Made by a program: the position numbers and the translations under genes. Positions 1-8,562 of a stretch of 34,012 bases of DNA are shown one piece after another (within the stretch, counting starts at the first letter, position 1; each line of letters begins with the position of its first letter). The notes below the pieces were generated by a model. The model was not told the origin of the DNA. It saw only the letters and a list, made by a program, of their open reading frames with translations, and ran no database searches. Source of the DNA: Armatimonadota bacterium (GTDB taxonomy: Bacteria > Armatimonadota > JAAZEB01); the NCBI GenBank assembly GCA_012512265.1, contig JAAZEM010000013.1, positions 1 through 34,012 of the forward strand, written 5' to 3'.

Positions 1-344
1 GCAGAGGCGATCCTCTGCTCCGAGCGCGCGCCGGCGGCTGTCGGGGCCGCGGCGCTATCCGAGACAGAAGTTGGTCAGAAGTTTGCTGCTCGCGGGCAGG
101 TTCCTCCCGAGAGATCGTGCTTGCCACACCCCCGTGGCACGCGCGTTTGGCGTAGCCCCCTGAGATGGAGCGCCCCATCCCTCGCGCCTCACCTGCCCAT
201 CCGTGTCCGCCCCCTTCATCCGTGGTATCGCCGCGCGGTGGGGATTCGGAGAGAGATGAGGAAGGAGAGGCCGGTCCAGGAACCGAACACGGGGGCACGG
301 GCAGCGCCAGGGTGCTGCCTTGTGCCATTCCCTGGAGGGGTTTC
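1..344. other. No supported gene; left-edge intergenic stretch
   Basis: No convincing gene is visible. The first plus-strand frame stays open from base 1 to about 351, so the tail of a gene from outside the window cannot be fully excluded, but its translation is arginine- and proline-rich and looks like GC-rich non-coding sequence. Bases 1-18 form a small perfect hairpin (7 bp stem, loop CGAT), which could be the remains of a terminator for a gene to the left. No promoter close to consensus was seen ahead of the gene at 345. Confidence 0.45.
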
Positions 345-1307
345 ATGTTGACGTCAGATCAGGTGAAGAAGTGGGCGAAGGAGTGCGGCGCGGATATTGT
401 CGGAGTCGCCTCGATGGACCGCTTCGAGGGCGCGCCGAAGCAGATGGACCCGCGCTACATCTTCCCAGATGCGAAGGCGATGATCGTGCTCGGATTTCGC
501 ATCCTGCGCGGCACGCTGCGCGGCATCGAAGAGGGCACCTTTTACGTCTCCTATGCCGGCATGGGCTACGCCGGCATCAACCATGTCCAGCAGCCGATGG
601 CGCTCTGGGAGTTGTGCAAACGGATTGAGGACGAGGGTTGGGAGGCCGTACCGATCCCCAACAACTTCCCCTGGACCAACACCGATAGCAGCGGCCAGAA
701 CCCGGAGGCGACCGGCAAGATGCGCGAGGCGTTCAGCCGGCCCGTCTCGCCCGATAAGCCGGCGCCAGATGTCTTTGTGCATATGCGCATCGCTGCCTTC
801 GCGGCCGGCCTGGGCGAGATCGGCTACAGCAAGATGTTCATTTCGCCACAATTCGGGCCTCGTCAGCGCCTTGCCGCCGTTCTCACGGATGCGCCCCTGG
901 ATCCCGACCCGCTCTACTCCGGGCCCCCGCTTTGCGACCGCTGCATGGCGTGCGCGCGCGAGTGTAGCGGCGGAGCCATCAGTATGGAGAAGACGGTGAA
1001 GGTCACCGTCGCCGGCCGTGAACTGGAGTGGGGCGAGATCGATTACCAGAAGTGCAGCCGCTACTTCTGCGGGGCCAGCAAGGCGCACAATCCCTTCATG
1101 ACCTCCAAAGAGGATGAGGAGGGCTTCAACCAGCCCGTGGGCGCTGCCCAGCGCTACAAAGTCGGGCCCACCTATGATTATGGCCGCGCCCTCGAAGGCG
1201 CCAGCGGCTGCATTCGCGCCTGCATGGTGCATTTGGAGGAGCGGGGCAAGCTGCAGAACACCTTCCACAACCGTTTCCGCAAGCGGAAACCGTGGAAGCT
1301 GGAGTAG
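345..1307 (+). CDS. 4Fe-4S oxidoreductase, epoxyqueuosine-reductase / reductive-dehalogenase-like
   Basis: A 320-residue cytoplasmic protein with no signal peptide. A ferredoxin-type motif C197-x2-C200-x2-C203-x3-C207 follows a segment (about 150-185: AAGLGEIG, then ISPQFGPRQR) that resembles the region before the clusters in QueG and reductive dehalogenases. More cysteines at C237, C242, C289 and C293 may ligate a second cluster, but their spacing is not the usual second CxxCxxCxxxC, and the proline that normally follows the last cysteine of the first motif is missing. The ATG at 345 is chosen because GGAGGGG lies just upstream; the same frame is open back to 165 but that part is low-complexity. 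The protein is probably a divergent redox enzyme rather than true QueG. The substrate is unknown. It stands alone, convergent with the ABC exporter. Confidence 0.8.
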   Translation: MLTSDQVKKWAKECGADIVGVASMDRFEGAPKQMDPRYIFPDAKAMIVLGFRILRGTLRGIEEGTFYVSYAGMGYAGINHVQQPMALWELCKRIEDEGWEAVPIPNNFPWTNTDSSGQNPEATGKMREAFSRPVSPDKPAPDVFVHMRIAAFAAGLGEIGYSKMFISPQFGPRQRLAAVLTDAPLDPDPLYSGPPLCDRCMACARECSGGAISMEKTVKVTVAGRELEWGEIDYQKCSRYFCGASKAHNPFMTSKEDEEGFNQPVGAAQRYKVGPTYDYGRALEGASGCIRACMVHLEERGKLQNTFHNRFRKRKPWKLE

Positions 1308-1340
1308 GGGAACACGGCACCCCAGAGAAGAGGAATGCGG

Positions 1341-1385
1341 GCGTGCGGAGAGGAGCGTTGGCACACAGCGCTCCTCTCCGCACGC
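1341..1385. terminator. Strong hairpin between convergent genes (bidirectional terminator)
   Basis: A perfect 17-bp inverted repeat (1341-1357 with 1369-1385) with an 11-base loop sits between the stop of the Fe-S protein and the stop of the ABC exporter. A short T-rich stretch (GGTCTTTA) follows on the plus strand; there is no long T tract on either strand. Position and strength fit a shared terminator. Confidence 0.75.
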
Positions 1386-1406
1386 GGTCTTTAGGAGCCC
1401 CTCGGA

Positions 1407-3179
1407 TCAGTCGAACAGGGTGCGGAACTTGTCATCGCGGAAGATCTCGGCTTGCGACTTGAACTGCTCGATGTAGAGGCGGGCATAGATGCCGTTATTC
1501 TCCAGCAGTTCGATGTGTGTGCCCATCTCCGCGATCTCGCCCTTATCCAATACCACGATGCGGTCAGCGCGCATGATCGTGGAGAGGCGGTGGGCAACGA
1601 CGAAGGTGGTGCGCCCGCGCATGAGGCGCTCCAGGGCTTCCTGGATCAGTGCCTCCGATTCCGAATCCAGTGCGGAGGTTGCCTCGTCGAGGATGAGGAT
1701 GCGTGGGTCGCGCAGGATGGCGCGAGCGATAGCCAGGCGCTGCTTCTGACCGCCCGAGAGTTTCATGCCGCGCTCGCCGATCTCCGTATCGTAGCCATTC
1801 TCTTGCTCGATAATGAAGTCGTGCGCATTCGCCGCCTTCGCTGCGGCAACCAGCTCCTCGTCCGTGGCCTCCGGAGCGCCATAACGTAGGTTGTCGCGGA
1901 TCGTTCCGGAGAAGAGGAGCGTTTCCTGAAGGACGATCCCGATCTGGCTGCGCAACGAGTGGAGGGTCACGTCCTTCAAATCGTAGCCGTCGATTAGGAT
2001 CCGGCCCTCGATAGGATCGTAGAAGCGCGGGATGAGGTTGCTCAGAGTGCTCTTACCCGAGCCACTCGGACCCACCAGGGCGATCATCTGGCCAGGCTGC
2101 ACATCCAGGCTGATCCCCTTGAGGACGAGCTTATCGGGGTCATAGCCGAAGGAGACATTCTCCACGACGACATGCCCCTTCACCGGAGGCAGGGGCACGG
2201 CATCCGGCTTCTCGGCAACAGAGGGCTTCGTGTCGAGCACCTCGAAGATGCGCTCCAGAGCAACAGACGCACGTTGGATGACGTCGTTCACCTGCACCAC
2301 GCGCACGATCGGTCCGTACAACTGGGCGAGATAGGAGGTGAACTGAACCAGGCGGCCGGCGGTCATTCCCGCCTCTTCCCGGATTGCCAGGTAACTGCCA
2401 TAGCAGAGGATGATCGCGGTGCCCAGACCGGAGATGAACTCGGAGGTGGTGCCCAGCGTCGTGCTGAGCTTGATCATATCGAGCTCTAACGTGGTTTTCT
2501 CGCGGATATCGCCGACGAAACGTCGCTGCTCGGAGCGCTCGCGGGTGAAGGACTTCACTACTTTGGCGCCGGTGATCCGCTCGGAGACGCTTCCGACGAT
2601 GTAGGAGAACTTCTCCTGGACATCCTGGCTCGCGCGGCGGATCCGGGGGCGCAGGATGAGGAACGTCCACGCGTAGAGCGGGAGCACCAGGATGGAGTAG
2701 AACGCCAGCTTGGCGCTCATCGAGAAGAGAATCACGATGAAGATGATGATGGCGAAGGTATCGCTGATCAGCTGGATGAAGGCGCTGGAAAAGAGCTGGT
2801 GAACGTTCTGAACGTCCCACATCACGCGCGCCAGGATCTTGCCCGCCTGGTTCTTCTCGTAGTATGAGAGCGAGAGCTTCTGCAGGTGGCGGAAGATGTC
2901 GTTGCGCAGGTCGAAGAGGACCAGCTGGCCGACCAGCGAGACGAGGTAAGTGCGCCAGTAGGAGATGACGCCGCTGGCGAGGCGAAGCCCCAGGATGGCC
3001 ACCAGCACCCACTTGATCATCTCCATGCGGCGGTTCGGGATGACGTCGTCGATGAGGGTCTTCGTCAGCCAGGGGATGACGGCGCCCTGGCCTTGGAGCA
3101 CCAGGATGAGCCCCAGCGCGCCGAAGACGCGCCACTTGTAGGCGAAAACATAGCGCGCGAAACGCCGCAGATTCTCCAT
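1407..3179 (-). CDS. ABC exporter, fused permease-ATPase (MsbA/MdlB-like)
   Basis: A 590-residue half-transporter of the type that works as a dimer in the inner membrane and exports lipids, drugs or peptides. The N-terminal ~330 residues hold the six-helix transmembrane domain. The ATPase domain is complete: Walker A GPSGSGKST (370-378), Q-loop near 418, signature LSGGQ (474-478), Walker B ILILDE (494-499) and switch histidine H530. Length and order match MsbA-type exporters. The ATG has GGAGGT about 11 bases upstream. A DUF4446 gene ends 108 bases upstream on the same strand, so the two may be co-transcribed. The substrate cannot be told from sequence; without a partner half-transporter nearby a homodimer is likely. 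Confidence 0.93.
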   Translation of the reverse strand: MENLRRFARYVFAYKWRVFGALGLILVLQGQGAVIPWLTKTLIDDVIPNRRMEMIKWVLVAILGLRLASGVISYWRTYLVSLVGQLVLFDLRNDIFRHLQKLSLSYYEKNQAGKILARVMWDVQNVHQLFSSAFIQLISDTFAIIIFIVILFSMSAKLAFYSILVLPLYAWTFLILRPRIRRASQDVQEKFSYIVGSVSERITGAKVVKSFTRERSEQRRFVGDIREKTTLELDMIKLSTTLGTTSEFISGLGTAIILCYGSYLAIREEAGMTAGRLVQFTSYLAQLYGPIVRVVQVNDVIQRASVALERIFEVLDTKPSVAEKPDAVPLPPVKGHVVVENVSFGYDPDKLVLKGISLDVQPGQMIALVGPSGSGKSTLSNLIPRFYDPIEGRILIDGYDLKDVTLHSLRSQIGIVLQETLLFSGTIRDNLRYGAPEATDEELVAAAKAANAHDFIIEQENGYDTEIGERGMKLSGGQKQRLAIARAILRDPRILILDEATSALDSESEALIQEALERLMRGRTTFVVAHRLSTIMRADRIVVLDKGEIAEMGTHIELLENNGIYARLYIEQFKSQAEIFRDDKFRTLFD

Positions 3180-3287
3180 GGAGTCGGACTACCTCCGCCG
3201 GGAGCTTTCTCTCCCTCCCCGCTCGTGCCTCAGGCCCGCCCCCGATGAGCCCGGCGGCAACCCGGGGCATTCATGCGACCCTGCCCC

Positions 3288-3833
3288 TTACCGATCGGAT
3301 CGCACCAGGCGTGAGGGTGCCGCCTCAAACCCAGCCTGCCGCATGGCCTGCGCCTCCTCGACGGTGAGCGGAACCTCGGGTTTCCCGCCACGGATCGGTT
3401 TGGCATACATTCGCGTCTCCTGCCGTCCGTGAAGTGAGCTCAGCACAATGCCGTTGCCCGCGTCATCCAGGAGAGCGAGCGCGAAGCTGAGATGACCGCC
3501 GACGTCATCAAAAGCGTCGAAGCGCAGCATCCCCACATGCTGCACGCACCCTGTCATACGCTCGTCTAGCCGCTGACAGGCGTTTGACACCTCATCAGCA
3601 CGCTCTACCGCGGCCACCACACGATCGAGGTGCGCGTGCAGCAGTTGCTCCAGGTTCTCTCCATTCGACCCGGTTGCCAGACGGCGAAAGCTCCGTGACA
3701 GGCGGCTGACACGCGCCACCAGCCAGACATTCACGCCCGCCAGCACCAGGATCACTGTTGCGGCAGCCGCCAAGACGGCCTCCGCATTCCCTACCACCAA
3801 CGACTCGGCCGGCACTCTCAACTCCTCTCCCAT
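3288..3833 (-). CDS. DUF4446 family membrane-anchored protein
   Basis: A protein of up to 181 residues: one N-terminal transmembrane helix (about 18-41), a charged coiled-coil-like stretch (about 42-95), then a conserved domain. That domain carries the hallmarks of DUF4446: VGMLRFDAFDDVGGHLSFALALLD, followed by a hydrophobic strand, a GRQETRMYAKPI segment and a terminal LTVEEAQA helix. The function of this family is not known. The start is ambiguous. The ATG at 3833 has AGGAG directly against it with almost no spacing, whereas a GTG seven codons in (3815) is preceded by GAGGAG at 6-base spacing and may be the true start. It lies upstream of the ABC exporter on the same strand. Confidence 0.85.
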   Translation of the reverse strand: MGEELRVPAESLVVGNAEAVLAAAATVILVLAGVNVWLVARVSRLSRSFRRLATGSNGENLEQLLHAHLDRVVAAVERADEVSNACQRLDERMTGCVQHVGMLRFDAFDDVGGHLSFALALLDDAGNGIVLSSLHGRQETRMYAKPIRGGKPEVPLTVEEAQAMRQAGFEAAPSRLVRSDR

Positions 3834-4053
3834 CTCCTATCGGGCCGCGTAACCGGGTGCGTGCTCTGCGTGCATCCGCACACTACCTAAGCTTCGACCT
3901 GCACTCGTGCTTTCCTGGCGGGGGATTGCCTGCCGGCGCTATCAATGAGGGTTCGCGTCAGGCGGGGCCGATGCCGCCTGGCTGGAAGGCGAAGCGGCAA
4001 ACGATCCGCTGCGGGCCTGACAGGCGCTCCCTCCATCGGGCTCGCTCTGCTCT

Positions 4054-4881
4054 CTAGCGCAGGTGGCGCGATAGCCACTCGCGCAAAGTCGCGAAGAAGT
4101 CGTCGCGGACGTGGCGCTCTGCCCAGGGGCGATGCCCGCACCGCTTCCACTCGCGATACTCCAGGTGGGGCAGGAAGGGAAGCAGGCTGTTGCGGATCAT
4201 CTGCCCCGGGTGAGGATCGTAGGCGCCGTGCAGCATCAACACCGGCGAACGAATCGCCGCGAACGTCGCGGGATAGACGCCCGCTTCCTGCAGGCGGATC
4301 ATATCGTTCCACGTCTCAGTGTGCGCGCGCAGGTCGAAGGGCGGGAGTGACTCCGTGTCCGGTTCCGGGGGGTGGGGATCATAGTCATACAGCGAGTGCG
4401 TCAGCTCGTAGCGCCTTGCCATCTGCGCCAGCGGATCGGGGATCTCTTCCGGGATACGCTCCAGGAGTCGGCGTAGCTCCGGGGATGTGCGCGCTTCCAG
4501 CGTGGCCCCGATCTGGGCGCGCGCCGCCGCATCGAAGGTGCCGCACCCCACGAGGGTGAGGGGGCCGGCGCTCTCCGGGTGGGCTGCCGCATAGGCGAGG
4601 GCCAGCATTGCGCCCCACGACTCGCCGACCAGCGCCGGTCGGGCAAATCCGCAGGAGAGGACTACTTCGTGGAGGTCGGCGATGTGCCGGGCAACGGTGA
4701 GCGGTTCCTCGCCGCTGCCGCGCTGCCAGGGTTCGAGCACGCGGAAGGCGCCGGCCAATCCGCGCGCGAGCGGCGCCGCGCTGCCGGGGGCCGCGGGGCC
4801 CCCGTGCAGGACGATCACCGTTGGCCCCTCGTTGCCGTGGAAGCGCACCCGAATCTGCTCTTCCACCGTAGCGTCTCCCAT
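4054..4881 (-). CDS. Alpha/beta hydrolase (proline iminopeptidase-like)
   Basis: A 275-residue soluble alpha/beta-hydrolase. The oxyanion motif HGGP (26-29), nucleophile elbow G-E-S88-W-G, acid D222 (in HGAYDP) and histidine H250 (in CGHRPW) give a complete catalytic triad. HGGP with GESWG is typical of the proline iminopeptidase/esterase group, and the cap region lies about 110-200. The frame is open to 5004, but that extension is arginine-rich and runs through a large hairpin (4892-4940), so it is not coding. The ATG at 4881 has a weak ribosome site. A GTG five codons later is preceded by GGGAG at 8 bases and is an alternative. It lies downstream of the metG-like gene on the same strand. 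The substrate is unknown. Confidence 0.88.
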   Translation of the reverse strand: MGDATVEEQIRVRFHGNEGPTVIVLHGGPAAPGSAAPLARGLAGAFRVLEPWQRGSGEEPLTVARHIADLHEVVLSCGFARPALVGESWGAMLALAYAAAHPESAGPLTLVGCGTFDAAARAQIGATLEARTSPELRRLLERIPEEIPDPLAQMARRYELTHSLYDYDPHPPEPDTESLPPFDLRAHTETWNDMIRLQEAGVYPATFAAIRSPVLMLHGAYDPHPGQMIRNSLLPFLPHLEYREWKRCGHRPWAERHVRDDFFATLREWLSRHLR

Positions 4882-4891
4882 CCATCTAGCA

Positions 4892-4940
4892 GGCCGGTGC
4901 CTACCGGGCCTCCATGCGCTGGAGGCCCAGGGCACCGGCC
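4892..4940 (-). terminator. Large hairpin downstream of the metG-like gene
   Basis: A nested inverted repeat: outer stem 4892-4901 with 4931-4940 (10 bp) and inner stem 4906-4914 with 4920-4928 (9 bp). It lies 106 bases past the stop of the leftward metG-like gene and just before the leftward hydrolase. No T tract follows, so it may end transcription inefficiently or protect the 3' end of the upstream message. Confidence 0.6.
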
Positions 4941-5045
4941 TCACGGGCTCTTCTCTCCCGTGTCGCACGCCGCTCCATGTCGCCCGGCCAGACGCCCGAG
5001 GCACCTGGCCGGAAGCACGCGTCTTCTACCAGCAAGCGGGGTGGC

Positions 5046-7040
5046 TCACTTCTGGCTCGGGTGCTTCTCGAAGAAGTCCTCCTTTGGCTGGAGGAACTTG
5101 AAGGTGTGCCCGGCAGGCAGGAACGCGGAAAGCGGCTCGAAGATCCGCTCCCAGCTCCAGAACTCCTCGCCCACGCCGAGATACTCGCGCACCTTCTCCG
5201 TTCCCTGCGGGGCGACAGGGTGCATCAGCACCGTGGCCGCACGCACCATGTGGAAGGAGTCGATCAGCGCCTGGCGGCGCACCTCGGGGTCGCACTCCTC
5301 ATTGTAGGGGTTGACCTTCGTCCAGCGCTGGTTGTTCTCGCGAATCAGCTCGGCAGTGATCTCAATCGCGCGATGGAACTCGTGCGCGGCCATCGCCTCC
5401 TCGAAGTCGAGGATCGCTGTTTCAGTGCGCTCGACGACTTCGGGGCTCACGGTGCCTTCGGGAAGCTGGCCCTCGAAGTACTTTTGCGCGGTGTAGAAGC
5501 AGGAGCGCACCGCCCGGTTGAAGGCGTTGCTCAGGAGGTTGGCCTCCTTCAGCACCGGGTCTGCCTCGCGCGGATCCGCCTTCGGGTTGAGCGGCTTTGG
5601 CCGGAAGCTGACGCTCCGCTCGCCGAGGCCGAGGCTGAGGAAGTGTGCCCGGAGTTGATCCACCGTGTAGTAGTCGAGCAGCTCCCTGGCCAGGGGGGGC
5701 TTGACAGCGCCGCTGCTGCTTGCCTTCTTATCCAGGAAAAGGATGTGCCGGTTCGCGACGATGCGCGTCAGCCGGAGCTCGCCCTCGGGGGGATCCACGG
5801 TCGGGCGGCCCTCCTGCATTCCGAGGAAGATCGCCATTTGTGCCAAGCCGTAGAAATAGACGTTATCCTCGCCGATGAACTGGTAGACCGTGGCGTCTCG
5901 GGTGGCCCACCACTCTTTCCAGTGGGATGCGGGCTGGCCCTGCTGCTCCAGGCAGGTGGCCGTGAAGGAGATCGGCGCCCAGAGCGACTCGGGCCAAACC
6001 CAGAAGGTGAGGCCCTCTAGCCCCTCGATCTCCGGCGCGGGCACGCCCCACTCCAGGTTGCCCGTCAGCCGGAAGGGTACGAGCGTCTTCCCCACGCGAT
6101 AGCGGATGCCATTCTCGCCCAGGATCGGGCGCGCCCGCTCCATCTCCTCCAGCCGCTCGAAGACGAGTTGCACGGACTGTGCCTGGCCCTCACGCAGCGT
6201 GTGCGGAGGCAGCTTGGGGCGCACGGCCTCCAGGGCTTCCAGCTGATTGCGCGTCACATGGATGATCGGCGGCTCGAACCACTCTAGCACGGAGCTGACC
6301 GCCCACGGCCGCCACTCGCCGGATTCCTTCAGGTGCTCGTACCACGGCAGGAGCACGTCGCGCAGGCCGGCGATGTTGAGGTACCAGTTGGTGACATCGC
6401 GCATCTCAGGACGCTTGCCCGTGAGCGTGCTCTTCGGGTCAATCAGATCGATCGGCTCGTACTGGTGGCCCAGCGAGCACTCGTCAGCATACGCGTTCTC
6501 CGATTTGCAGCCCAGCACCGGGCAGCGCCCCCTCACCTGGCGGCCCGTCAAGAAGGTGCCTCGCTCCGGGTCGTACCACTGCGGCGTGGTGCGTCGCTCC
6601 AGATGGCCATGCGCGTAGAGCGTGCGCAGAATCCACGCGCCAAACTCCGCATGGATCTCCCGGGCGCGTCCAAGACCCGAGGCCGCGAAGAGGTTCAGGC
6701 TGATCTGGTAGTCCTCCAGCGTTTTGCGCTGGCGGTCGTGGTTATACTGAACGAACTCCTCCAGGCTTCCCTGGAACTGCCCGGATTCGGTCTGCTTGCG
6801 ATGCTCCTCGACGATGGGCGAGCCGTAGCAGTCGGTTCCAGAGATGAAGAGGACGTTCTCAGAGCCGATGCGGTCGCGCAGGAAGCGAGCGAACATGTCG
6901 GCGAAGACAAAGACGCCCCCGACGTGTCCGAAGTGGAGGTCTTTGCTTCCATAGGGCATCCCGGCCGTAATCACGGCCCGCTTTGGGAACGCCGGTCTCA
7001 CCCGGCCCGAAGCGCTCTTCGCGGTCAACTCATCCGACAT
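5046..7040 (-). CDS. metG: Methionyl-tRNA synthetase-like class I tRNA ligase with altered KMSKS
   Basis: A 664-residue class I synthetase aligning by eye with MetRS over its full length. It has the nucleotide-binding signature H36-F-G-H39, a connective domain with zinc-knuckle cysteines C173, C178 and C188 (a histidine, H192, where the fourth ligand is usually Cys), the IGEDNVYFYG block before the C-terminal half, and the helical anticodon-binding domain. The lysine/serine loop that should read KMSKS is KKASSSGA (438-444), a marked departure. There is no C-terminal EMAP/Trbp11-type tRNA-binding domain. The ATG has AAGGAG at 7 bases and a promoter at 7106-7134. It may be a functional MetRS of an unusual lineage, or a paralog with a changed role; no second metG lies in this window. 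Confidence 0.85.
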   Translation of the reverse strand: MSDELTAKSASGRVRPAFPKRAVITAGMPYGSKDLHFGHVGGVFVFADMFARFLRDRIGSENVLFISGTDCYGSPIVEEHRKQTESGQFQGSLEEFVQYNHDRQRKTLEDYQISLNLFAASGLGRAREIHAEFGAWILRTLYAHGHLERRTTPQWYDPERGTFLTGRQVRGRCPVLGCKSENAYADECSLGHQYEPIDLIDPKSTLTGKRPEMRDVTNWYLNIAGLRDVLLPWYEHLKESGEWRPWAVSSVLEWFEPPIIHVTRNQLEALEAVRPKLPPHTLREGQAQSVQLVFERLEEMERARPILGENGIRYRVGKTLVPFRLTGNLEWGVPAPEIEGLEGLTFWVWPESLWAPISFTATCLEQQGQPASHWKEWWATRDATVYQFIGEDNVYFYGLAQMAIFLGMQEGRPTVDPPEGELRLTRIVANRHILFLDKKASSSGAVKPPLARELLDYYTVDQLRAHFLSLGLGERSVSFRPKPLNPKADPREADPVLKEANLLSNAFNRAVRSCFYTAQKYFEGQLPEGTVSPEVVERTETAILDFEEAMAAHEFHRAIEITAELIRENNQRWTKVNPYNEECDPEVRRQALIDSFHMVRAATVLMHPVAPQGTEKVREYLGVGEEFWSWERIFEPLSAFLPAGHTFKFLQPKEDFFEKHPSQK

Positions 7041-7105
7041 GCGTACTCTCCTTGCCGTTCTATCGCCCGGTCTGTGGTTCGTGCAGGCCGGACGGTGCTG
7101 CTCTC

Positions 7106-7134
7106 ATTATAGCAACGACGCCACCTTCCCGCAA
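7106..7134 (-). promoter_or_regulatory. Promoter of the metG-like gene
   Basis: On the minus strand a perfect TATAAT (7106-7111) lies 17 bases from TTGCGG (7129-7134), which keeps only the TTG core of the -35 consensus. The expected transcript starts near 7099, giving a leader of about 60 bases before the ATG at 7040. Confidence 0.7.
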
Positions 7135-7277
7135 GCGAGGCCCCGCGCTCGCCCCGCGGGAGGGGAGCCGCCGCGGGGCACCAGACGGGGGGCGCGAAGG
7201 GATTGCCCCGCCTGCAGCGAATCCCGGAGGGGCACGTGCTGGCAATGGATCCGGTGGATGCCACTCAGGAGGAAGCT

Positions 7278-8546
7278 ATGTACCGTCTGACACCTCCAGC
7301 CGTCTATGTCTCGGACAGAGCGATGGCCGATGCTCGTTCGGCGGCGCGCGTGGGTCGAATGCTGGCCGCGCTGGGTTGCGAGGAGCGCGCCATTCCCTTC
7401 ACCGACACGGATATTCCGGAGATGATCCGCGCCCAGGGCTGGGAGACGGCCCGGCGCCGGCAGGGAACGCACGCCGGGCATCGCGACCCGGCGCTCGTCT
7501 TCACCACCATCCGCTTCGACGACCGCCCGGACCCAAAGCGGTTCCTCGAAGAGTGTCCGCCCGGAACTCCGCCCAGCCTTGTCCATCAGCTCCTCGGGTA
7601 TGGCGGGCGTACCGTGCACCGAGAGAACCCGAAGCACGACCGCGTCTGCCGCTGCCGCTATCAGTTCGAGACGATCTTCGGGTGCCCCCATGGCTGTTGC
7701 TACTGCACCGGAGGCCAGGTCTCTATCATCTATGTCAACCTGGAGGAGCTGATCGAGCGCCAGATCGCCCCAACGCTGGCAGGAAACCCGAGGCAGAACG
7801 TCTTCATGTTCAACTCGGCCCTCAGCGACACGCTCAGTTTTGAGCCGGAGTATGGGTTGACCCAACTCATGGCGGAGCTGTGCGCCGCCACGGAGGACCG
7901 CTACTACCTGATCCATACCAAGAGCGCCAACGTCGATTTCCTGCGCAATATCGACCACCGCGGGCACACCATCCTCCTGTGGAGCCTGACCAGCCCGACT
8001 GTGAGCCGCGTGGTAGAGCCGGGCTCGGGCACCACGGAAGAGCGGATCGAGGCGATGGGCAAGTGCGCCGACGCCGGCTACCCGGTTCGCGTGAAGTTCA
8101 AGCCGATCGTGCCGGTGCGCGGGTGGCGCGAAGAGGCCGAGGCGATGGTGGATGCGCTCCTGGCGCGAGTGCGTCCGGATAACATCGGGCTCTGCACCAT
8201 TGCGTGGATGCCGCTGGCGGAGTTGCGCGACTGCATCGATTTCAGTTTGATGGACCCGGAGTTTGTGTGCGCCATGGAGGATGCCGAGGCGCGAATGCGC
8301 GGCGTGCATACGGGACCAATCCCGCCCGAGATGCGGGCTCGCGTATACCAGTTCTACTTGGATGCCATCCGGGCGCGCGACCGTGAGGTGCCCGTTTTCC
8401 TGTGCACGGAATCCCCTGAGCTGTGGCAGGAGTTCGCGCCCCGGCTCGGGATGAGCCCGGGCGACTACGTCTGTGCGTGTGGCCCGCAAACGACGCCGGG
8501 CGCGCGCCGGATTGCCGAACTGTGGGAACCAGAGAGCGTGGCGTAG
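7278..8546 (+). CDS. SPL-family radical SAM protein
   Basis: A 422-residue protein of the spore photoproduct lyase superfamily. The 4Fe-4S/SAM motif is C136-x3-C140-x2-C143 (CPHGCCYC), the CX3CX2C spacing typical of that family. It is followed by a SAM-barrel-like region with LIHTKSANVDFL and VKFKPIVPV blocks, and a C-terminal YVCACGPQTTPGAR segment with two further cysteines. The ATG at 7278 is preceded by AGGAGG at 6-7 bases; the frame extends back to 7203, but that part lacks a ribosome site. Family members include DNA-repair lyases, but many are of unknown function, and a role in UV repair is only a guess. The YdcF-like gene starts 16 bases after its stop, suggesting one transcript. Confidence 0.85.
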   Translation: MYRLTPPAVYVSDRAMADARSAARVGRMLAALGCEERAIPFTDTDIPEMIRAQGWETARRRQGTHAGHRDPALVFTTIRFDDRPDPKRFLEECPPGTPPSLVHQLLGYGGRTVHRENPKHDRVCRCRYQFETIFGCPHGCCYCTGGQVSIIYVNLEELIERQIAPTLAGNPRQNVFMFNSALSDTLSFEPEYGLTQLMAELCAATEDRYYLIHTKSANVDFLRNIDHRGHTILLWSLTSPTVSRVVEPGSGTTEERIEAMGKCADAGYPVRVKFKPIVPVRGWREEAEAMVDALLARVRPDNIGLCTIAWMPLAELRDCIDFSLMDPEFVCAMEDAEARMRGVHTGPIPPEMRARVYQFYLDAIRARDREVPVFLCTESPELWQEFAPRLGMSPGDYVCACGPQTTPGARRIAELWEPESVA

Positions 8547-8562
8547 GCTTGGAGCATCAACG

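Noticed and set aside
4882..5004. N-terminal extension of the alpha/beta hydrolase
   Set aside because: It is Arg/Pro/Trp-rich, runs through the large hairpin at 4892-4940 and is not part of the hydrolase fold.
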